Assembly (NCBI RefSeq): GCF_028776105.2
Contig: NZ_CP145606.1
Span: 372,001 to 436,000, forward strand
DNA from: Neisseria leonii
Lineage (GTDB): Bacteria > Pseudomonadota > Gammaproteobacteria > Burkholderiales > Neisseriaceae
Reading direction: 5' to 3'
Length of the DNA stretch: 64,000 bases
The position numbers were made by a program, and so were the translations under genes. The notes beneath the pieces are model-generated. The model worked only from the letters and a program-made list of their open reading frames with translations, was not told the origin of the DNA and did no database searches. Of the stretch, positions 38,615 to 49,400 are shown in pieces (the first letter of the stretch is position 1; each line of letters begins with the position of its first letter).

Positions 38615-38757
38615 GGTTCGGTCTTGCCGTCAGGTGTTTGAGTCATAGCAGATGTCAGGCAGCCTGACCGGCAGCCGGTACGGATTGGGCGGCCGTGCGG
38701 ATATGGTTATCCGGCCTGCGTTTTTTCAGACGGCCTGACGGCCGCCCAAGTTCTAAA

Positions 38758-39213
38758 TTAACGGCTTTCGGCATAAATCATCAGCAAACCGCCAGCAAAC
38801 ACCAGCCCCAAACCGCACAGTTTTAGCCAATCCACCCTTTGTACAGGCAGCCCAAACCAGCCTGTTACCGAAAGCAGCGTAGCAAACAGCATTTGCCCCA
38901 AAAACACCCACAGCAAAGTATTGGCAGCACCGATTTTCGGAGCGGCGATAAACATGAACAGAATATAAAAACTGCCCAAAAATCCCGTCAGCCACATCCA
39001 CCACTGGGCATGTTGCACCTGTGGCGGCTTGATGCTGCCGCTAAATGCCAACGACAGCACCAGCGAGGCAATCGCACCGCCTAAATACAGATAAAAAGTC
39101 GCCTGCAACTGGCTGGCATGGGTAGCTTGACGAAATGCGTTTACCATCGCCAGCTGCAACGGAATAATCAATCCGCCCAAGATGCTCAAAGCAATGTAGG
39201 GCAACAGATTCAT
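38758..39213 (-). CDS. YdcZ/DUF606-type DMT transporter
   Basis: A 151-residue membrane protein of the DUF606 (YdcZ) family with five hydrophobic segments. ATG 39213 (M-N-L-L-P-Y-I-A-L-S-I-L-G-G) is preceded by AAGGA at good spacing, which decides it against the ATG two codons earlier. Family motifs include P-L-Q-L-A-M-V-N near residue 19 and G-Q-M-L-F-A-T-L near 104. It precedes the EamA gene on the same strand; between them is a sequence like the Kingella uptake dialect. Confidence 0.85.
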   Translation of the reverse strand: MNLLPYIALSILGGLIIPLQLAMVNAFRQATHASQLQATFYLYLGGAIASLVLSLAFSGSIKPPQVQHAQWWMWLTGFLGSFYILFMFIAAPKIGAANTLLWVFLGQMLFATLLSVTGWFGLPVQRVDWLKLCGLGLVFAGGLLMIYAESR

Positions 39214-39360
39214 CGCCATTCCTTTGTGTGTCGGGACAGATGATGCCGCTACTGCCATTCCGATTTTCAGACGGCCTGACAGTAGCGGCAATACCGGTAC
39301 GGCATACCGGCTTACGGTCTGTTCAGACGGCCGAAGGATAGGCCGTCTGAAAACGCAGGC

Positions 39361-40509
39361 TTACCGCTGATCCATCGGCACAAATGCCAAATCGTCGGGG
39401 CCGGTGTAGTTGGCGCTCGGGCGGATAATTTTGCCGTCGCTGCGCTGTTCCAAAACGTGTGCCGACCAGCCGGCGGTACGCGCGATGACGAACAGGGGGG
39501 TAAACATGGCGGTGGGAACGGCCATTTTCTGATAGGAAACGGCAGAGAACCAGTCGAGATTGGGGAACATTTTTTTCTCGTTCCACATCAGGGTTTCCAG
39601 CCGCTCGGCAATGTCGAACAGGCGCATATCGCCCGTTTCGCTGCTCAGCTTGCGCGCCACTTCTTTAATGACGACGTTGCGCGGGTCGGAAACGGTGTAA
39701 ACCGGGTGGCCGAAACCGATGACGATTTCTTTGCGGCCGATGCGTTCGCGGATGTCCGCTTCGGCTTCGTCGGCGTTGCGGTAGCGTTTCTGAATGTCGT
39801 AGGCCACTTCGTTGGCACCGCCGTGTTTGGGGCCTTTCAGCGCGCCGATGGAACCGCAGATGGCGGAGTAAATGTCCGAGCCGGTACCGGCGATGACGCG
39901 GCCGGTAAACGTGGAGGCGTTAAATTCGTGTTCGGCGTACAGAATCAGCGAAATGTGCATGGCCTTGATATGGCTTTCGGAAGGCCGTCTGCCGTGCAGC
40001 AGGTGCAGGAAATGGCCGCCGATGCTGTCTTCTTCGCTTTCGACTTCGATGCGTTTGCCGTTGTGCGAGTATTGGTACCAATACAGCAGCATGCTGCCCA
40101 GGCTGGCAATCAGCTTGTCGGCGATGTCGCGTGCCTCGGAAGCAGGCTGGCTTTCGCGTTCGGGGTGGACGCAGCCGAGCATGGAAACGCCGGTGCGCAG
40201 TACGTCCATCGGGTGCGTGTGGGCGGGCAGGCTTTCCAGCACTTGAATCACGCGTATCGGCAGGCCGCGCAGGGATTTGAGTTTGGCTTTGTAGGCCGCC
40301 AGTTCGAATGTATTGGGCAGGTGGCCGTGGATCAGCAGGTGTGCCACTTCTTCAAATTCGCAGTGGGCGGCCAAATCCAGAATGTCGTAGCCGCGGTAGG
40401 ACAAATCATTGCCGCTGCGGCCTACGGTGCACAGTGCGGTGTTGCCGGCCGGTACGCCCGAGAGGGCGACGGATTTTTTGGGTTTGAAAGTCGGGGTTTC
40501 GGCAGTCAT
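39361..40509 (-). CDS. prpC: 2-methylcitrate synthase
   Basis: Condenses propionyl-CoA with oxaloacetate, the entry step of the methylcitrate cycle. The 382-residue product is a type-II citrate-synthase-fold enzyme with the substrate motifs H-H-equivalent E-H-E-F-N-A-S-T-F near residue 193, G-P-K-H-G-G-A-N-E near 227 and G-F-G-H-P-V-Y near 267. The start (M-T-A-E-T-P-T-F) has AGGAGA before it. It lies 84 bases after prpB on the same strand, so the two form an operon. A weak citrate synthase activity is usual in this family. Confidence 0.95.
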   Translation of the reverse strand: MTAETPTFKPKKSVALSGVPAGNTALCTVGRSGNDLSYRGYDILDLAAHCEFEEVAHLLIHGHLPNTFELAAYKAKLKSLRGLPIRVIQVLESLPAHTHPMDVLRTGVSMLGCVHPERESQPASEARDIADKLIASLGSMLLYWYQYSHNGKRIEVESEEDSIGGHFLHLLHGRRPSESHIKAMHISLILYAEHEFNASTFTGRVIAGTGSDIYSAICGSIGALKGPKHGGANEVAYDIQKRYRNADEAEADIRERIGRKEIVIGFGHPVYTVSDPRNVVIKEVARKLSSETGDMRLFDIAERLETLMWNEKKMFPNLDWFSAVSYQKMAVPTAMFTPLFVIARTAGWSAHVLEQRSDGKIIRPSANYTGPDDLAFVPMDQR

Positions 40510-40593
40510 GGTGTTCTCCTTTGTTTGGGTTTGTCGGGTGTCCGGTTTTCAGACGGCCTGTTTGCCGGCAGGCCGTCTGAAAGGGATTTCTGT

Positions 40594-41469
40594 TTATTGG
40601 CCGAACAGTTTGTCTAATTTCTGCTCGAATGTGTGGTAGTTCAGGTGTTCGTAGAGTTCGGCGCGGGTCTGCATGGTGTCGAGGGCGGCGGCCTGCGTGC
40701 CGTCGCGCATAATGGTTTCATACACATTGAGCGCGGCTTTGCTGGCGGCGCGGAACGACGAGAGCGGGTAGAGTACGATTTTCACGCCGTTTTCGGCCAA
40801 TTCCTGCTGCGTATAGAGCGGGGTTGCGCCGAATTCGGTGATGTTGGCCAATACCGGCACGTTTACCGCATCGGCAAATTGCCGGTACATAGACAGCTCG
40901 GTCATCGCTTCGGGAAAAATCATGTCGGCACCGGCTTCCACACAGGCTTGCGCACGTTCGATGGCGGCATTCAGGCCCTCGACGGCCAGCGCGTCGGTAC
41001 GCGCCATGATGACGAAGTTTTCATCGACCCGTGCATCGACGGCTGCTTTGATGCGGTCGGTCATTTCGCTTTGGGAAACAATGGCTTTGTTGGGGCGGTG
41101 GCCGCAGCGTTTCTGCGCGACCTGGTCTTCGATATGGACGGCGGCCACGCCCGCACGTTCGAAATGGCGCACGGTGCGCGCGATATTGAATGCGCCACCC
41201 CAGCCGACATCGATGTCCACCAGCAGCGGCGTATCCACATTGTCGGTAATGCGGCGGGCATCAGTCAGCACATCTTCCATATTGGTGATGCCCAAGTCGG
41301 GAATGCCGCACGAAGCGGCCGCCACGCCGCCGCCGGAAAGGTAAACGGCTTTGAAACCGCTGTGCTCGGCCAGACGGGCGAAATAGGCATTGATGCACCC
41401 GACGACGGCCAGCGGGTTTTCGGTTCGGACGGCCTCGCGGAAACGCAGGCCTGCGGAAGCTGCTGCCAT
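40594..41469 (-). CDS. prpB: Methylisocitrate lyase
   Basis: Splits 2-methylisocitrate into pyruvate and succinate, the last methylcitrate-cycle step. The 291-residue product has the isocitrate-lyase-superfamily catalytic motif K-R-C-G-H at residues 120-124 and metal-binding D-I-D-V-G-W-G near 85. AGGAGA stands before the ATG. First gene of the prp group. No regulator gene such as prpR is adjacent; the region upstream is AT-rich and should hold the promoter. Confidence 0.95.
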   Translation of the reverse strand: MAAASAGLRFREAVRTENPLAVVGCINAYFARLAEHSGFKAVYLSGGGVAAASCGIPDLGITNMEDVLTDARRITDNVDTPLLVDIDVGWGGAFNIARTVRHFERAGVAAVHIEDQVAQKRCGHRPNKAIVSQSEMTDRIKAAVDARVDENFVIMARTDALAVEGLNAAIERAQACVEAGADMIFPEAMTELSMYRQFADAVNVPVLANITEFGATPLYTQQELAENGVKIVLYPLSSFRAASKAALNVYETIMRDGTQAAALDTMQTRAELYEHLNYHTFEQKLDKLFGQ

Positions 41470-41900
41470 AAAATTCTCCTGTTTTTCTTGGTGTAAGCGA
41501 ATGTAAACAAGAATGGGCGGCGGCGTAAAATAAATTATTTTGATGGGACAAATCAGAAGATTGGATAGCCCGACGGCGGTGGGGGATTGATTTGTGCAGA
41601 TGGTAATGAATTTTTATTGTTGAAACATCAAGATGCGGAAATATGGGAAATAAAGAGTTTATTGCATTGTTAATAAAACGTCTGCGGCCGGGCAGTGTTT
41701 TTTTTTTCGGGAGGCTGTGCTGAGAAAGGCCGTCTGAACCTCGGTCTCAGACGGCCTGAGACGGCATACGGCTGCTTTAAGCGGTGAAGAATCACTCGGG
41801 AACAGTGCGCAGATAATATATTTTCAGACGGCCTGGGCCGGTATAGGCCGTTTGAAAGTACGCCGCCCGCATCATGGATAAACCGTGTATGGTGTACGGT
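41470..41900. other. Region between prpB and recX: promoter area and DUS cluster
   Basis: The part from 41520 to 41700 is AT-rich and probably contains the prpB promoter and operator; I found no clear hexamer pair. From 41727 to 41860 several DUS copies in both orientations, some imperfect, form the recX terminator region. No gene. Confidence 0.5.
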
Positions 41901-42362
41901 TCAGCCGTTTTCCGTTTCGTCTTCCTGCCAGGCCGTTTTCAGGGCGCGGCGGACGGTGTCGGCATCGAAACCTCGGTAGGCGAGAAAGCGCATCTGTTTG
42001 AGTTTGTTCGCCGGATTGTCCGCCGGTGCGGCGAATTTTTTTTCCAAAACGCCGACGGCGGCGGCCAGTTCTTCATTGCGGCCGGGCAGCAGCGGCGCGA
42101 CGATGTCCGCGCCCACGCCTTTGGCGGCCAGAGCCTGTTGCAGGCGCAGACGGCCGTGGCGGCGGCTTTTGCTGTGGATATAGGCTTCGGCAAAGCGTTC
42201 GTCGGACTGCCAGTTGCGGTCGGCAAATTCGTTGATGACGGCTTCGATTTCTTCCTCGCTTTCGGCATGGCGCGCCAGTTTTTTTTTCAGCTCGGCACGG
42301 CTGATTTCTTGGCGCGACAGGATTTCGAGGGCGCGGCTGCGCAGGGATTTGGTCGGTTTCAT
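41901..42362 (-). CDS. recX: Regulatory protein RecX
   Basis: Modulator of RecA filament assembly. The 153-residue product is all-helical, with the three-helix repeats of the family: start M-K-P-T-K-S-L-R-S-R-A-L-E-I-L-S-R-Q-E, then L-K-K-K-L near residue 25, W-Q-S-D-E-R-F-A-E-A-Y near 52 and the C-terminal F-L-A-Y-R-G-F-D. Normal length. recA is not adjacent, as also in other Neisseria. A DUS sits directly upstream. Confidence 0.93.
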   Translation of the reverse strand: MKPTKSLRSRALEILSRQEISRAELKKKLARHAESEEEIEAVINEFADRNWQSDERFAEAYIHSKSRRHGRLRLQQALAAKGVGADIVAPLLPGRNEELAAAVGVLEKKFAAPADNPANKLKQMRFLAYRGFDADTVRRALKTAWQEDETENG

Positions 42363-42406
42363 CGGGTTTCGGGCCGTCTGAAAACGGCCTGTACCATGTT
42401 GGTCGG

Positions 42407-43117
42407 TCAGTCGGTTTCCGTATCTTTTTGCGGTTTCAGATTTTCATAAATTTCGGGCAGCGCACCGATCAGCCAGTCGGGCTTGGTGGCGGGGTTTTGC
42501 GACAGTTCCGCCATATCGCCGTAGCCGAAAGTAACACCCACGCTCAGGCAGCCGGCGGCTTTGGCAGCCAGAATGTCGTTTGCCGAATCGCCCACCATCA
42601 TCATCTCTTGCGGCGCAATCCCTAAAATTTCGGCAACGTGCAGCAGCGGTGCGGGCGACGGTTTCTTTTCCGGCAGGCTGTCGCCGCCCAGAACGATGGT
42701 GAAATAATCGGCCAGCCCCAAGGCTTTGAGCAGTTTGACGGCCAACACTTCGTTTTTGTTGGTGACGACAGCCAGCGGAATGCCCAGCGATTTCAATAAC
42801 TGCAAACCGGCTTCGGTTTCGGGGTAGAGACGGGTGGCATCGGCGATGTGTTCGGCATAATGGCGCACGAAAGAGACAAACCCCTGTTCCCATAAGGCGG
42901 GTTCGGCCCGGCCGCAGTAATCGGCGGTCAGGCTGCGGTGTACCAGCACGCCGACGCCGTCGCCGACATAGCTTTCGATGGTGTCCTGCGGCAGCGGTGC
43001 CAGATTCAGCGCGGCGCGCATGGCGTTGGCCGAAGCGGCCAGATCGGCTACCGAATCGCACAAAGTGCCGTCCAAATCGAAAATCACGGCTTGCAGCCGG
43101 TTGATGGCGGTATCCAT
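42407..43117 (-). CDS. gph: Phosphoglycolate phosphatase
   Basis: HAD-superfamily phosphatase that removes 2-phosphoglycolate. ATG 43117 (M-D-T-A-I-N-R-L-Q-A) follows AGGAG and gives 236 residues. The HAD nucleophile motif V-I-F-D-L-D-G-T-L-C-D-S is at 11-22, motif II T-N-K near 115, lysine motif K-K-P-S-P near 150 and G-D-S-A-N-D near 175. Family identity is firm; substrate is by similarity to Gph. Confidence 0.92.
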   Translation of the reverse strand: MDTAINRLQAVIFDLDGTLCDSVADLAASANAMRAALNLAPLPQDTIESYVGDGVGVLVHRSLTADYCGRAEPALWEQGFVSFVRHYAEHIADATRLYPETEAGLQLLKSLGIPLAVVTNKNEVLAVKLLKALGLADYFTIVLGGDSLPEKKPSPAPLLHVAEILGIAPQEMMMVGDSANDILAAKAAGCLSVGVTFGYGDMAELSQNPATKPDWLIGALPEIYENLKPQKDTETD

Positions 43118-43311
43118 AAATGCTGCGCTCCTATAAAAGAATGGCGGGGATTGTAGCAAATTTGCGGTATGATGGCGAAAGTGAAGGTTTTTGTCATGAA
43201 GGCCGTCTGAAAAACGTCTTTTGTATATTATTTGTATATTAAAAGCAGATTCAGACGGCCGTCCGTTGTCTGAAACGGCATGGCGGGCAGTGAAGAAGCG
43301 GAGTAGCGGAT

Positions 43312-44490
43312 TTGGCGGATTTTTCAAACAGAAAGGTGTTGCGCCCGGACACAGTGTTCGCGCCGGAGCGGGTGATGCTGGTGGGCGTGATGTTGGCGGC
43401 CGATTTTTCCGGCAGCAACGAGCAGCGCGAACGTGCGTTTCAGGCCGCACTGGCCGAGGCGGGCGAATTGGTGGCGGCCACGGGTGCGCAGTGGGTGCAT
43501 ACCGAAACGGCAAAACGCGACCGCGCCCATGCCGCGCTGATGGTGGGGACGGGCAAGGCAGACGAGTTGGCCGAAGCCGTGCGCCTGCACGAAATCGATC
43601 TGGTGGTGTTCAACCACGAATTGACGCCCACACAGGAGCGCAATCTCGAACGGGTTTTACAATGCCGCGTGTTGGATCGTGTCGGCCTGATTCTGGCGAT
43701 TTTCGCCCTGCGTGCGCAAAGCCAGGAGGGTAAATTGCAGGTGGAGCTGGCGCAGCTGACGCATTTGAGCAGCCGCCTGATACGCGGCTACGGCCATTTG
43801 CAGAGCCAGAAAGGCGGCATCGGCCTCAAAGGGCCGGGCGAAACCCAATTGGAAACCGACCGCCGCCTGATTCAGGTCAAAATCAACGCTTTGAAAAAAC
43901 AGCTGAAAAATGTGGAAAAGCAACGTGAAACGCGGCGCAAGGCGCGTATGGCGGGGCGGCTGCCGACCTTTGCGCTGGTGGGGTATACGAATACGGGAAA
44001 ATCCAGCCTGTTCAACCGTTTGACCAAAGCCGGCGTGTTGGCCAAAGACCAGCTGTTCGCCACTTTGGACACCACGGCGCGGCGGCTGTACCTGTCGGAA
44101 GACTGCTCGGTGGTGCTGACCGATACCGTCGGTTTTGTACGCGATTTGCCGCACGGCTTGGTGGCCGCCTTTTCGGCCACATTGGAAGAAACCGCGCTGG
44201 CCGATGTGCTGCTGCATATCGTCGATGCGTCGAATCCCGATTACGAACGCCAAATCGATGATGTCAATCATGTGTTGGCCGAAATCGGCGCGGGCAGCCT
44301 GCCGCAATTGACGGTGTACAACAAAATCGATTTGCCCGCTGCTGCCGCGCGCCGTCCCGGTATGCTGCGCGATGCGGCGGGATGGCCGGCGGCGGTGAAT
44401 ATTTCGGTAACCGAATCATGGGGTTTGGATGCCTTGCGCGAAGCCTTGGCGGAGTTGGCCGCATCGTGCCGGGGCGGAGAGGCCGTCTGA
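43312..44490 (+). CDS. hflX: GTPase HflX
   Basis: Ribosome-associated GTPase that rescues or splits stalled 70S ribosomes under stress. The 392-residue product has the N-terminal HflX domain (residues 20-200, including G-P-G-E-T-Q-L-E-T-D-R-R near 175) and a TRAFAC GTPase domain with G1 G-Y-T-N-T-G-K-S-S, G3 D-T-V-G-F and G4 N-K-I-D. The best start is TTG at 43312 after GGAG, since no in-frame ATG occurs near. The stop codon is part of a DUS (G-E-A-V-stop). hfq is not adjacent. Confidence 0.94.
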   Translation: MADFSNRKVLRPDTVFAPERVMLVGVMLAADFSGSNEQRERAFQAALAEAGELVAATGAQWVHTETAKRDRAHAALMVGTGKADELAEAVRLHEIDLVVFNHELTPTQERNLERVLQCRVLDRVGLILAIFALRAQSQEGKLQVELAQLTHLSSRLIRGYGHLQSQKGGIGLKGPGETQLETDRRLIQVKINALKKQLKNVEKQRETRRKARMAGRLPTFALVGYTNTGKSSLFNRLTKAGVLAKDQLFATLDTTARRLYLSEDCSVVLTDTVGFVRDLPHGLVAAFSATLEETALADVLLHIVDASNPDYERQIDDVNHVLAEIGAGSLPQLTVYNKIDLPAAAARRPGMLRDAAGWPAAVNISVTESWGLDALREALAELAASCRGGEAV

Positions 44491-44592
44491 ATCTGAGAAC
44501 GGTGTGGAGCGGCCGGAAAGTTTGCCGAGGCGGCGAAAATTCTGTACGCTGGACACCGGATAATTTCTGTTTCATCCATCAGGAGAAAAATC

Positions 44593-45387
44593 ATGAAAAA
44601 ACGTTTGCTTGCGGCGGCTCTGGCCGCTGTGATGACGTTGGGCGGCTGCACCGGCGTGGCCGAAATGGCGGGCTACAACAGTGCCGCACTCAATCAGGAA
44701 GCGGCCAAGAGCTACCGGCAGGTCATCGGTCAGGCACGGCAGCAGCGGGTGGTGGACAGCACGTCGCGCACCGCCAAACGCATTCAAACCGTTTTCATGC
44801 GCCTGAAACCGTACGCCGAGCGTGCCAATACCACCGGCGTGCCGTTTGCGTGGGAAATGACGGTGATCCGTTCCGAAGAATTGAACGCATGGGCGATGCC
44901 CGGCGGAAAAATGGCGTTTTATACCGGCTTGGCGGAAAAACTGAATCTGACCGATGACGAAATCGCCGCCGTGGTCGGGCATGAAATGACCCACGCCCTG
45001 AACGAACACGGCAAACAGGAGGCCGGACAGAAAATCCTCACGGGACTGGCCGTGCAGTTGGGCGGGGCGGTACTTCAAGCGAAAACCGGCGTGAGTTCGG
45101 ACACGCTGAATCTCGGTGCGGGCCTGTTGAGCGAGTACGGTATCAACAAACCGTTCTCGCGCAGTCAGGAATACGAGGCCGATGCGGGCGGTATGCGCCT
45201 GATGGCACAGGGCGGTTACAACCCCGAAGCGGCCCTGACCGTGTGGGAAAAAATGAACCGCATCAATGACAACAACAATGCGCTCAACGCGATTGTTTCC
45301 ACCCACCCGAACAACAACGCGCGCATCGAAGCCATGCGCAGGCTGCTGCCCGAAATGCGGGGGATTTACGCGCAGAGCCGCCGCTAG
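44593..45387 (+). CDS. M48-family metalloprotease lipoprotein (LoiP/YcaL-like)
   Basis: A 264-residue lipoprotein: signal peptide with lipobox L-G-G-C (cysteine 19), then a periplasmic M48 protease domain with H-E-M-T-H near residue 136 and the third-ligand region E-Y-E-A-D near 195. It is likely to act in outer-membrane protein quality control, as LoiP and BepA relatives do. AGGAG precedes the ATG. Followed by a DUS terminator. Confidence 0.92.
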   Translation: MKKRLLAAALAAVMTLGGCTGVAEMAGYNSAALNQEAAKSYRQVIGQARQQRVVDSTSRTAKRIQTVFMRLKPYAERANTTGVPFAWEMTVIRSEELNAWAMPGGKMAFYTGLAEKLNLTDDEIAAVVGHEMTHALNEHGKQEAGQKILTGLAVQLGGAVLQAKTGVSSDTLNLGAGLLSEYGINKPFSRSQEYEADAGGMRLMAQGGYNPEAALTVWEKMNRINDNNNALNAIVSTHPNNNARIEAMRRLLPEMRGIYAQSRR

Positions 45388-45411
45388 TCCGTACTTGGTT
45401 TATCCGTGTCA

Positions 45412-45454
45412 AGGCCGTCTGAAAAACGCCCGTTGTGTTTTTCAGACGGCCTTT
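45412..45454. terminator. DUS-paired terminator after the M48 lipoprotein gene
   Basis: AG-DUS at 45412 pairs with the inverted copy ending at 45452; a short T run follows. The gene's stop codon is 25 bases upstream. Confidence 0.85.
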
Positions 45455-45568
45455 CGGCATCTGTGTCAAATCGGTTTCAATACGTGAAGAATTGGTTTAT
45501 GATATGGCGGGTGCCGCCGTAAACACGGGGCGGTTTCATTCAGAAGAAAAAGCAAAAAGGAACAAGAG

Positions 45569-48154
45569 ATGTTAGAAGCCTACCGCAAAGCCGCAGCAGA
45601 GCGCGAAGCATTGGGTATTCCCGCCCTGCCGCTGGATGCCAAGCAGACCGAATCCCTGATTGAGCTGTTGAAAAACCCGCCCGCAGGCGAAGAGGCGTTT
45701 TTGGTCGACTTATTGGCCAACCGCATTCCGCCCGGCGTAGACGATGCGTCCAAAGTCAAAGCCTCGTTCTTGGCCGCCGTTGCCGAGGGCAGTGCCGAAA
45801 GCCCGCTGGTGTCGCCCGAATATGCTGCCGAACTGCTGGGTACCATGCTCGGCGGTTACAATATCCACCCGCTGATTGAGCTGCTGGATAACGACAAGCT
45901 GGCGCCGATTGCGGCCGAAGGCCTGAAACACACGCTCTTGATGTTCGATGCTTTCCACGATGTGCAGGAAAAAGCCGAGCAGGGCAATGCACATGCCAAA
46001 GCCGTATTGCAGTCTTGGGCGGATGCCGAATGGTTTACCTCCCGCGAAGCCGTTCCCGAAAAAATTACCGTAACCGTCTTCAAGGTAGACGGCGAAACCA
46101 ATACCGACGATCTGTCTCCCGCCCCCGATGCGTGGAGCCGTCCCGACATTCCGCTGCACGCGCTGGCGATGCTGAAAAACCCGCGCGACGGTATTTCCCC
46201 CGATAAGCCTGGCGAAGTCGGCCCCATCAAACTCTTGGAAGAACTGAAAGCCAAAGGCCATCCGGTAGCTTATGTCGGCGACGTAGTCGGCACCGGTTCT
46301 TCACGCAAATCGGCCACCAACTCAGTCATCTGGCACACCGGCAGAGACATTCCTTTTGTGCCGAACAAACGTTTCGGCGGTGTGTGTCTGGGCGGAAAAA
46401 TCGCTCCGATTTTCTTCAATACCCAGGAAGATTCGGGCGCACTGCCGATCGAAGTCGATGTATCGCAACTGAAAATGGGCGATGTGGTCGATATTCTGCC
46501 GTATGAAGGCAAAATCGTGAAAAATGGCGAGACGGTTGCCGAATTTGAATTGAAGTCGCAGGTGCTGCTGGACGAAGTGCAGGCCGGCGGGCGCATCAAT
46601 CTGATTATCGGCCGCGGTCTGACAGCCAAAGCGCGCGAAGCACTGGGCTTGCCCGCTTCCGACAAATTCCGCCTGCCTCAGCCGCCAGCCGAAAGTAATG
46701 CCGGTTTCTCGCTGGCGCAGAAAATGGTCGGCCGTGCCTGCGGCCTGCCCGAAGGCCAAGGTGTCCGTCCCGGCACTTACTGCGAACCGCGCATGACTAC
46801 TGTCGGCTCGCAAGACACCACCGGCCCGATGACCCGTGACGAGTTGAAAGACTTGGCCTGCTTGGGCTTCTCTGCCGACCTAGTGATGCAGTCGTTCTGC
46901 CACACCGCCGCTTATCCGAAACCGGTGGACGTGAAAACCCACAAAGAGCTGCCTGAATTTATTTCCACGCGCGGCGGCGTTTCGCTGCGTCCGGGCGACG
47001 GCGTGATTCACTCATGGCTCAACCGTCTGTTGCTGCCCGATACCGTCGGTACCGGCGGCGACTCGCACACCCGCTTCCCTCTGGGCATTTCTTTCCCCGC
47101 AGGTTCCGGGCTGGTGGCCTTTGCCGCCGCCACCGGCGTGATGCCGCTGGATATGCCCGAAAGCGTATTGGTGCGCTTCTCCGGCAAATTGCAGCCGGGG
47201 GTTACGCTGCGCGATTTGGTCAATGCGATTCCGCTGTATGCCATCAAGCAGGGTCTGCTGACTGTGGCCAAAGCCGGCAAGAAAAACATTTTCTCCGGCC
47301 GCATTCTGGAAATCGAAGGCCTGCCCGATTTGAAAGTGGAACAGGCGTTTGAGCTGAGCGACGCTTCTGCCGAGCGTTCGGCCGCCGGCTGTACCGTGAA
47401 GCTCAATCAAGAGCCGATTATCGAATACATGAAGTCCAATATCGTGTTGATGAAAAACATGATTGCCGACGGCTATCAAGATGCGCGCACCTTGGAACGC
47501 CGCATCAAGGCCATGGAGGCTTGGCTGGCCGATCCGCAGCTTTTGGAAGCCGATGCCGATGCCGAATATGCGGCTGTCATCGAAATCAATATGGACGACA
47601 TCAAAGAGCCGATTATCGCTTGCCCGAACGATCCCGATGATGTGTGTTTTATGTCCGAAAAATCCGGTACGGCAATCGACGAAGTCTTTATCGGTTCGTG
47701 CATGACCAATATCGGCCATTTCCGTGCCGCTTCCAAACTGCTGGAAGGCAAGAGCGATATTCCGGTACGCCTGTGGGTGGCACCGCCGACCAAAATGGAT
47801 GCAAACCAATTGTCCGACGAAGGCCACTACGGCGTACTCGGCCGTGCCGGTGCGCGTATGGAAATGCCCGGCTGCTCGCTGTGTATGGGCAATCAGGCGC
47901 AAGTACGCGAAGGTGCCACCGTGATGTCCACCTCCACCCGCAACTTCCCCAACCGTTTGGGTAAAAACACCAATGTGTTCTTGGGTTCGGCGGAACTGGC
48001 TGCGATTTGCTCCAAGTTGGGCAAAATCCCGACAGTTGAGGAATACCGGGCCAATATCGGTATCATCAACGAACAGGGCGATCAGATTTACCGCTACATG
48101 AACTTTAACGAAATCGCCAAATACAGTGAAGTTGCCGATACGGTAAAAGTGTAA
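45569..48154 (+). CDS. acnB: Aconitate hydratase B
   Basis: Main TCA-cycle aconitase; AcnB-type enzymes can also hydrate 2-methylaconitate-like substrates. The 861-residue product has the AcnB domain order: N-terminal HEAT-like domain (start [12 protein letters not shown]), the swivel domain ahead of the core ([12 protein letters not shown] near residue 240), then the Fe-S core with I-G-S-C-M-T-N near 710 and G-C-S-L-C-M-G-N near 770. AAGGAA precedes the start. Monocistronic. Confidence 0.98.
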   Translation: MLEAYRKAAAEREALGIPALPLDAKQTESLIELLKNPPAGEEAFLVDLLANRIPPGVDDASKVKASFLAAVAEGSAESPLVSPEYAAELLGTMLGGYNIHPLIELLDNDKLAPIAAEGLKHTLLMFDAFHDVQEKAEQGNAHAKAVLQSWADAEWFTSREAVPEKITVTVFKVDGETNTDDLSPAPDAWSRPDIPLHALAMLKNPRDGISPDKPGEVGPIKLLEELKAKGHPVAYVGDVVGTGSSRKSATNSVIWHTGRDIPFVPNKRFGGVCLGGKIAPIFFNTQEDSGALPIEVDVSQLKMGDVVDILPYEGKIVKNGETVAEFELKSQVLLDEVQAGGRINLIIGRGLTAKAREALGLPASDKFRLPQPPAESNAGFSLAQKMVGRACGLPEGQGVRPGTYCEPRMTTVGSQDTTGPMTRDELKDLACLGFSADLVMQSFCHTAAYPKPVDVKTHKELPEFISTRGGVSLRPGDGVIHSWLNRLLLPDTVGTGGDSHTRFPLGISFPAGSGLVAFAAATGVMPLDMPESVLVRFSGKLQPGVTLRDLVNAIPLYAIKQGLLTVAKAGKKNIFSGRILEIEGLPDLKVEQAFELSDASAERSAAGCTVKLNQEPIIEYMKSNIVLMKNMIADGYQDARTLERRIKAMEAWLADPQLLEADADAEYAAVIEINMDDIKEPIIACPNDPDDVCFMSEKSGTAIDEVFIGSCMTNIGHFRAASKLLEGKSDIPVRLWVAPPTKMDANQLSDEGHYGVLGRAGARMEMPGCSLCMGNQAQVREGATVMSTSTRNFPNRLGKNTNVFLGSAELAAICSKLGKIPTVEEYRANIGIINEQGDQIYRYMNFNEIAKYSEVADTVKV

Positions 48155-48512
48155 AACGCTTCATTGGTCAGGCCGTCCGAAAACGCATGATGCCGTTTTC
48201 AGACGGCTTTTTTTCTGTTGTGCCGTTTTTTCTGTCGGACACCGGCAACCGGCAGGCGGTACAGATACAGGCTGTGTTGAAGAGGCAGACGGCAGCGGTG
48301 CGAGGGAGAATATTGTCCGTATTTCAGATACTGTAATATCCTTGATTACAATAATATGGACGGTATTTCGGTATTTGATGCGGATAGAGTTACAGTCTGC
48401 CGATTACATTTTCAGACGGCCTGAGGTTTAGGCCGGCTTGGAATGGGCGCGGCAGCAGCGGAAGAGAAAGGAGCAAAAGATAAGCTGTGCAGCAGTTGTG
48501 GGCGGTAGGCGG
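48155..48512. other. Gene-free region between acnB and pstB
   Basis: A slightly imperfect DUS pair with a T run (48172-48214) terminates acnB. From about 48310 to 48400 the sequence is AT-rich with partly repeated ATGGACGGTAT-like words but no convincing gene. A single inverted DUS lies at 48411-48422. Confidence 0.55.
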
Positions 48513-48536
48513 AAAAAAAGTGCGCCGAAGCGCACC
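48513..48536 (-). terminator. UUCG-loop terminator of the pst operon
   Basis: On the minus strand GTGCGC-TTCG-GCGCAC followed by a run of seven T. It is nearly identical to the terminator at 51302-51328 just upstream of the same operon. Confidence 0.88.
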
Positions 48537-48558
48537 AAAGCGGGGTGGAATGATCCGG

Positions 48559-49317
48559 TCAGCCGAATTTGCCGGTAATGTAGTCTTCGGTTTCTTTGCG
48601 GCTCGGGTTTTTGAACATTTTGTCCGTATGATCCACTTCAATCAGCTCGCCCAGATACATATAGGCGGTATAGTCGGAAACGCGGGCGGCCTGCTGCATA
48701 TTGTGGGTAACGATGGCGATGGTGTAGTCCTGTTTCAGTTCGGTTACCAATTCTTCGATGTGGGCGGTGGAAATCGGATCAAGTGCGGAGGTCGGCTCGT
48801 CCAGCAGCACCACTTCGGGCTTGGCCGCCACAGCACGGGCGATGCACAGACGCTGCTGCTGGCCGCCGGACAGTGAGTTGCCGCTCTGTTTGAGCTTGTC
48901 TTTTACCTCGCCCCACAGCGCGGCTTTTTTCAGCGCCCATTCCACGCGGTCGTCCAAGTCGCTTTTGCTCAATTTTTCATACAGTTTCACGCCGAAAGTA
49001 ACATTGTCGTAAATCGACATCGGAAACGGGGTCGGTTTTTGGAACACCATGCCGACTTTGGCACGCAGCAGGTTCAGATCGACACTTTTGTCCAGAATGT
49101 TTTTTCCGTCCAAGAGCAGTTCGCCTTCGGCGCGCATACCGGGATAGAGGTCGTACATACGGTTGAAAGTACGCAGCAGGGTGGATTTGCCGCAGCCCGA
49201 CGGGCCGATAAAGGCCGTAACCTGGTTGGCGGGAATATCCAGATTGATGTTTTTCAGGGCATGGAAGCTGCCGTAGTAGAAATTGAAGTTGCGGACGGTG
49301 ATTTTGCTCGCTTGCAT
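48559..49317 (-). CDS. pstB: Phosphate ABC transporter ATP-binding protein
   Basis: ATPase of the high-affinity phosphate importer. The 252-residue product has Walker [10 protein letters not shown] near residue 37, the PstB-type signature L-S-G-G-Q-Q-Q-R-L near 145 and Walker B L-L-D-E-P near 168. It starts [10 protein letters not shown] and is last in the pstC-pstA-pstB order. A DUS region separates it from pstA by 83 bases. No phoU follows. Confidence 0.97.
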   Translation of the reverse strand: MQASKITVRNFNFYYGSFHALKNINLDIPANQVTAFIGPSGCGKSTLLRTFNRMYDLYPGMRAEGELLLDGKNILDKSVDLNLLRAKVGMVFQKPTPFPMSIYDNVTFGVKLYEKLSKSDLDDRVEWALKKAALWGEVKDKLKQSGNSLSGGQQQRLCIARAVAAKPEVVLLDEPTSALDPISTAHIEELVTELKQDYTIAIVTHNMQQAARVSDYTAYMYLGELIEVDHTDKMFKNPSRKETEDYITGKFG

Positions 49318-49400
49318 CGTGTTTCCTTATCGTGTGTTGGGTGTTTCAGACGGCCTTTTTATGCCGTTATGCCGTCTGAAAACACGGTCATCGGGGGTGC

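Noticed and set aside
48310..48400. Possible small RNA in the AT-rich part between acnB and pstB
   Set aside because: No promoter-terminator pair or stable fold could be made out by eye.
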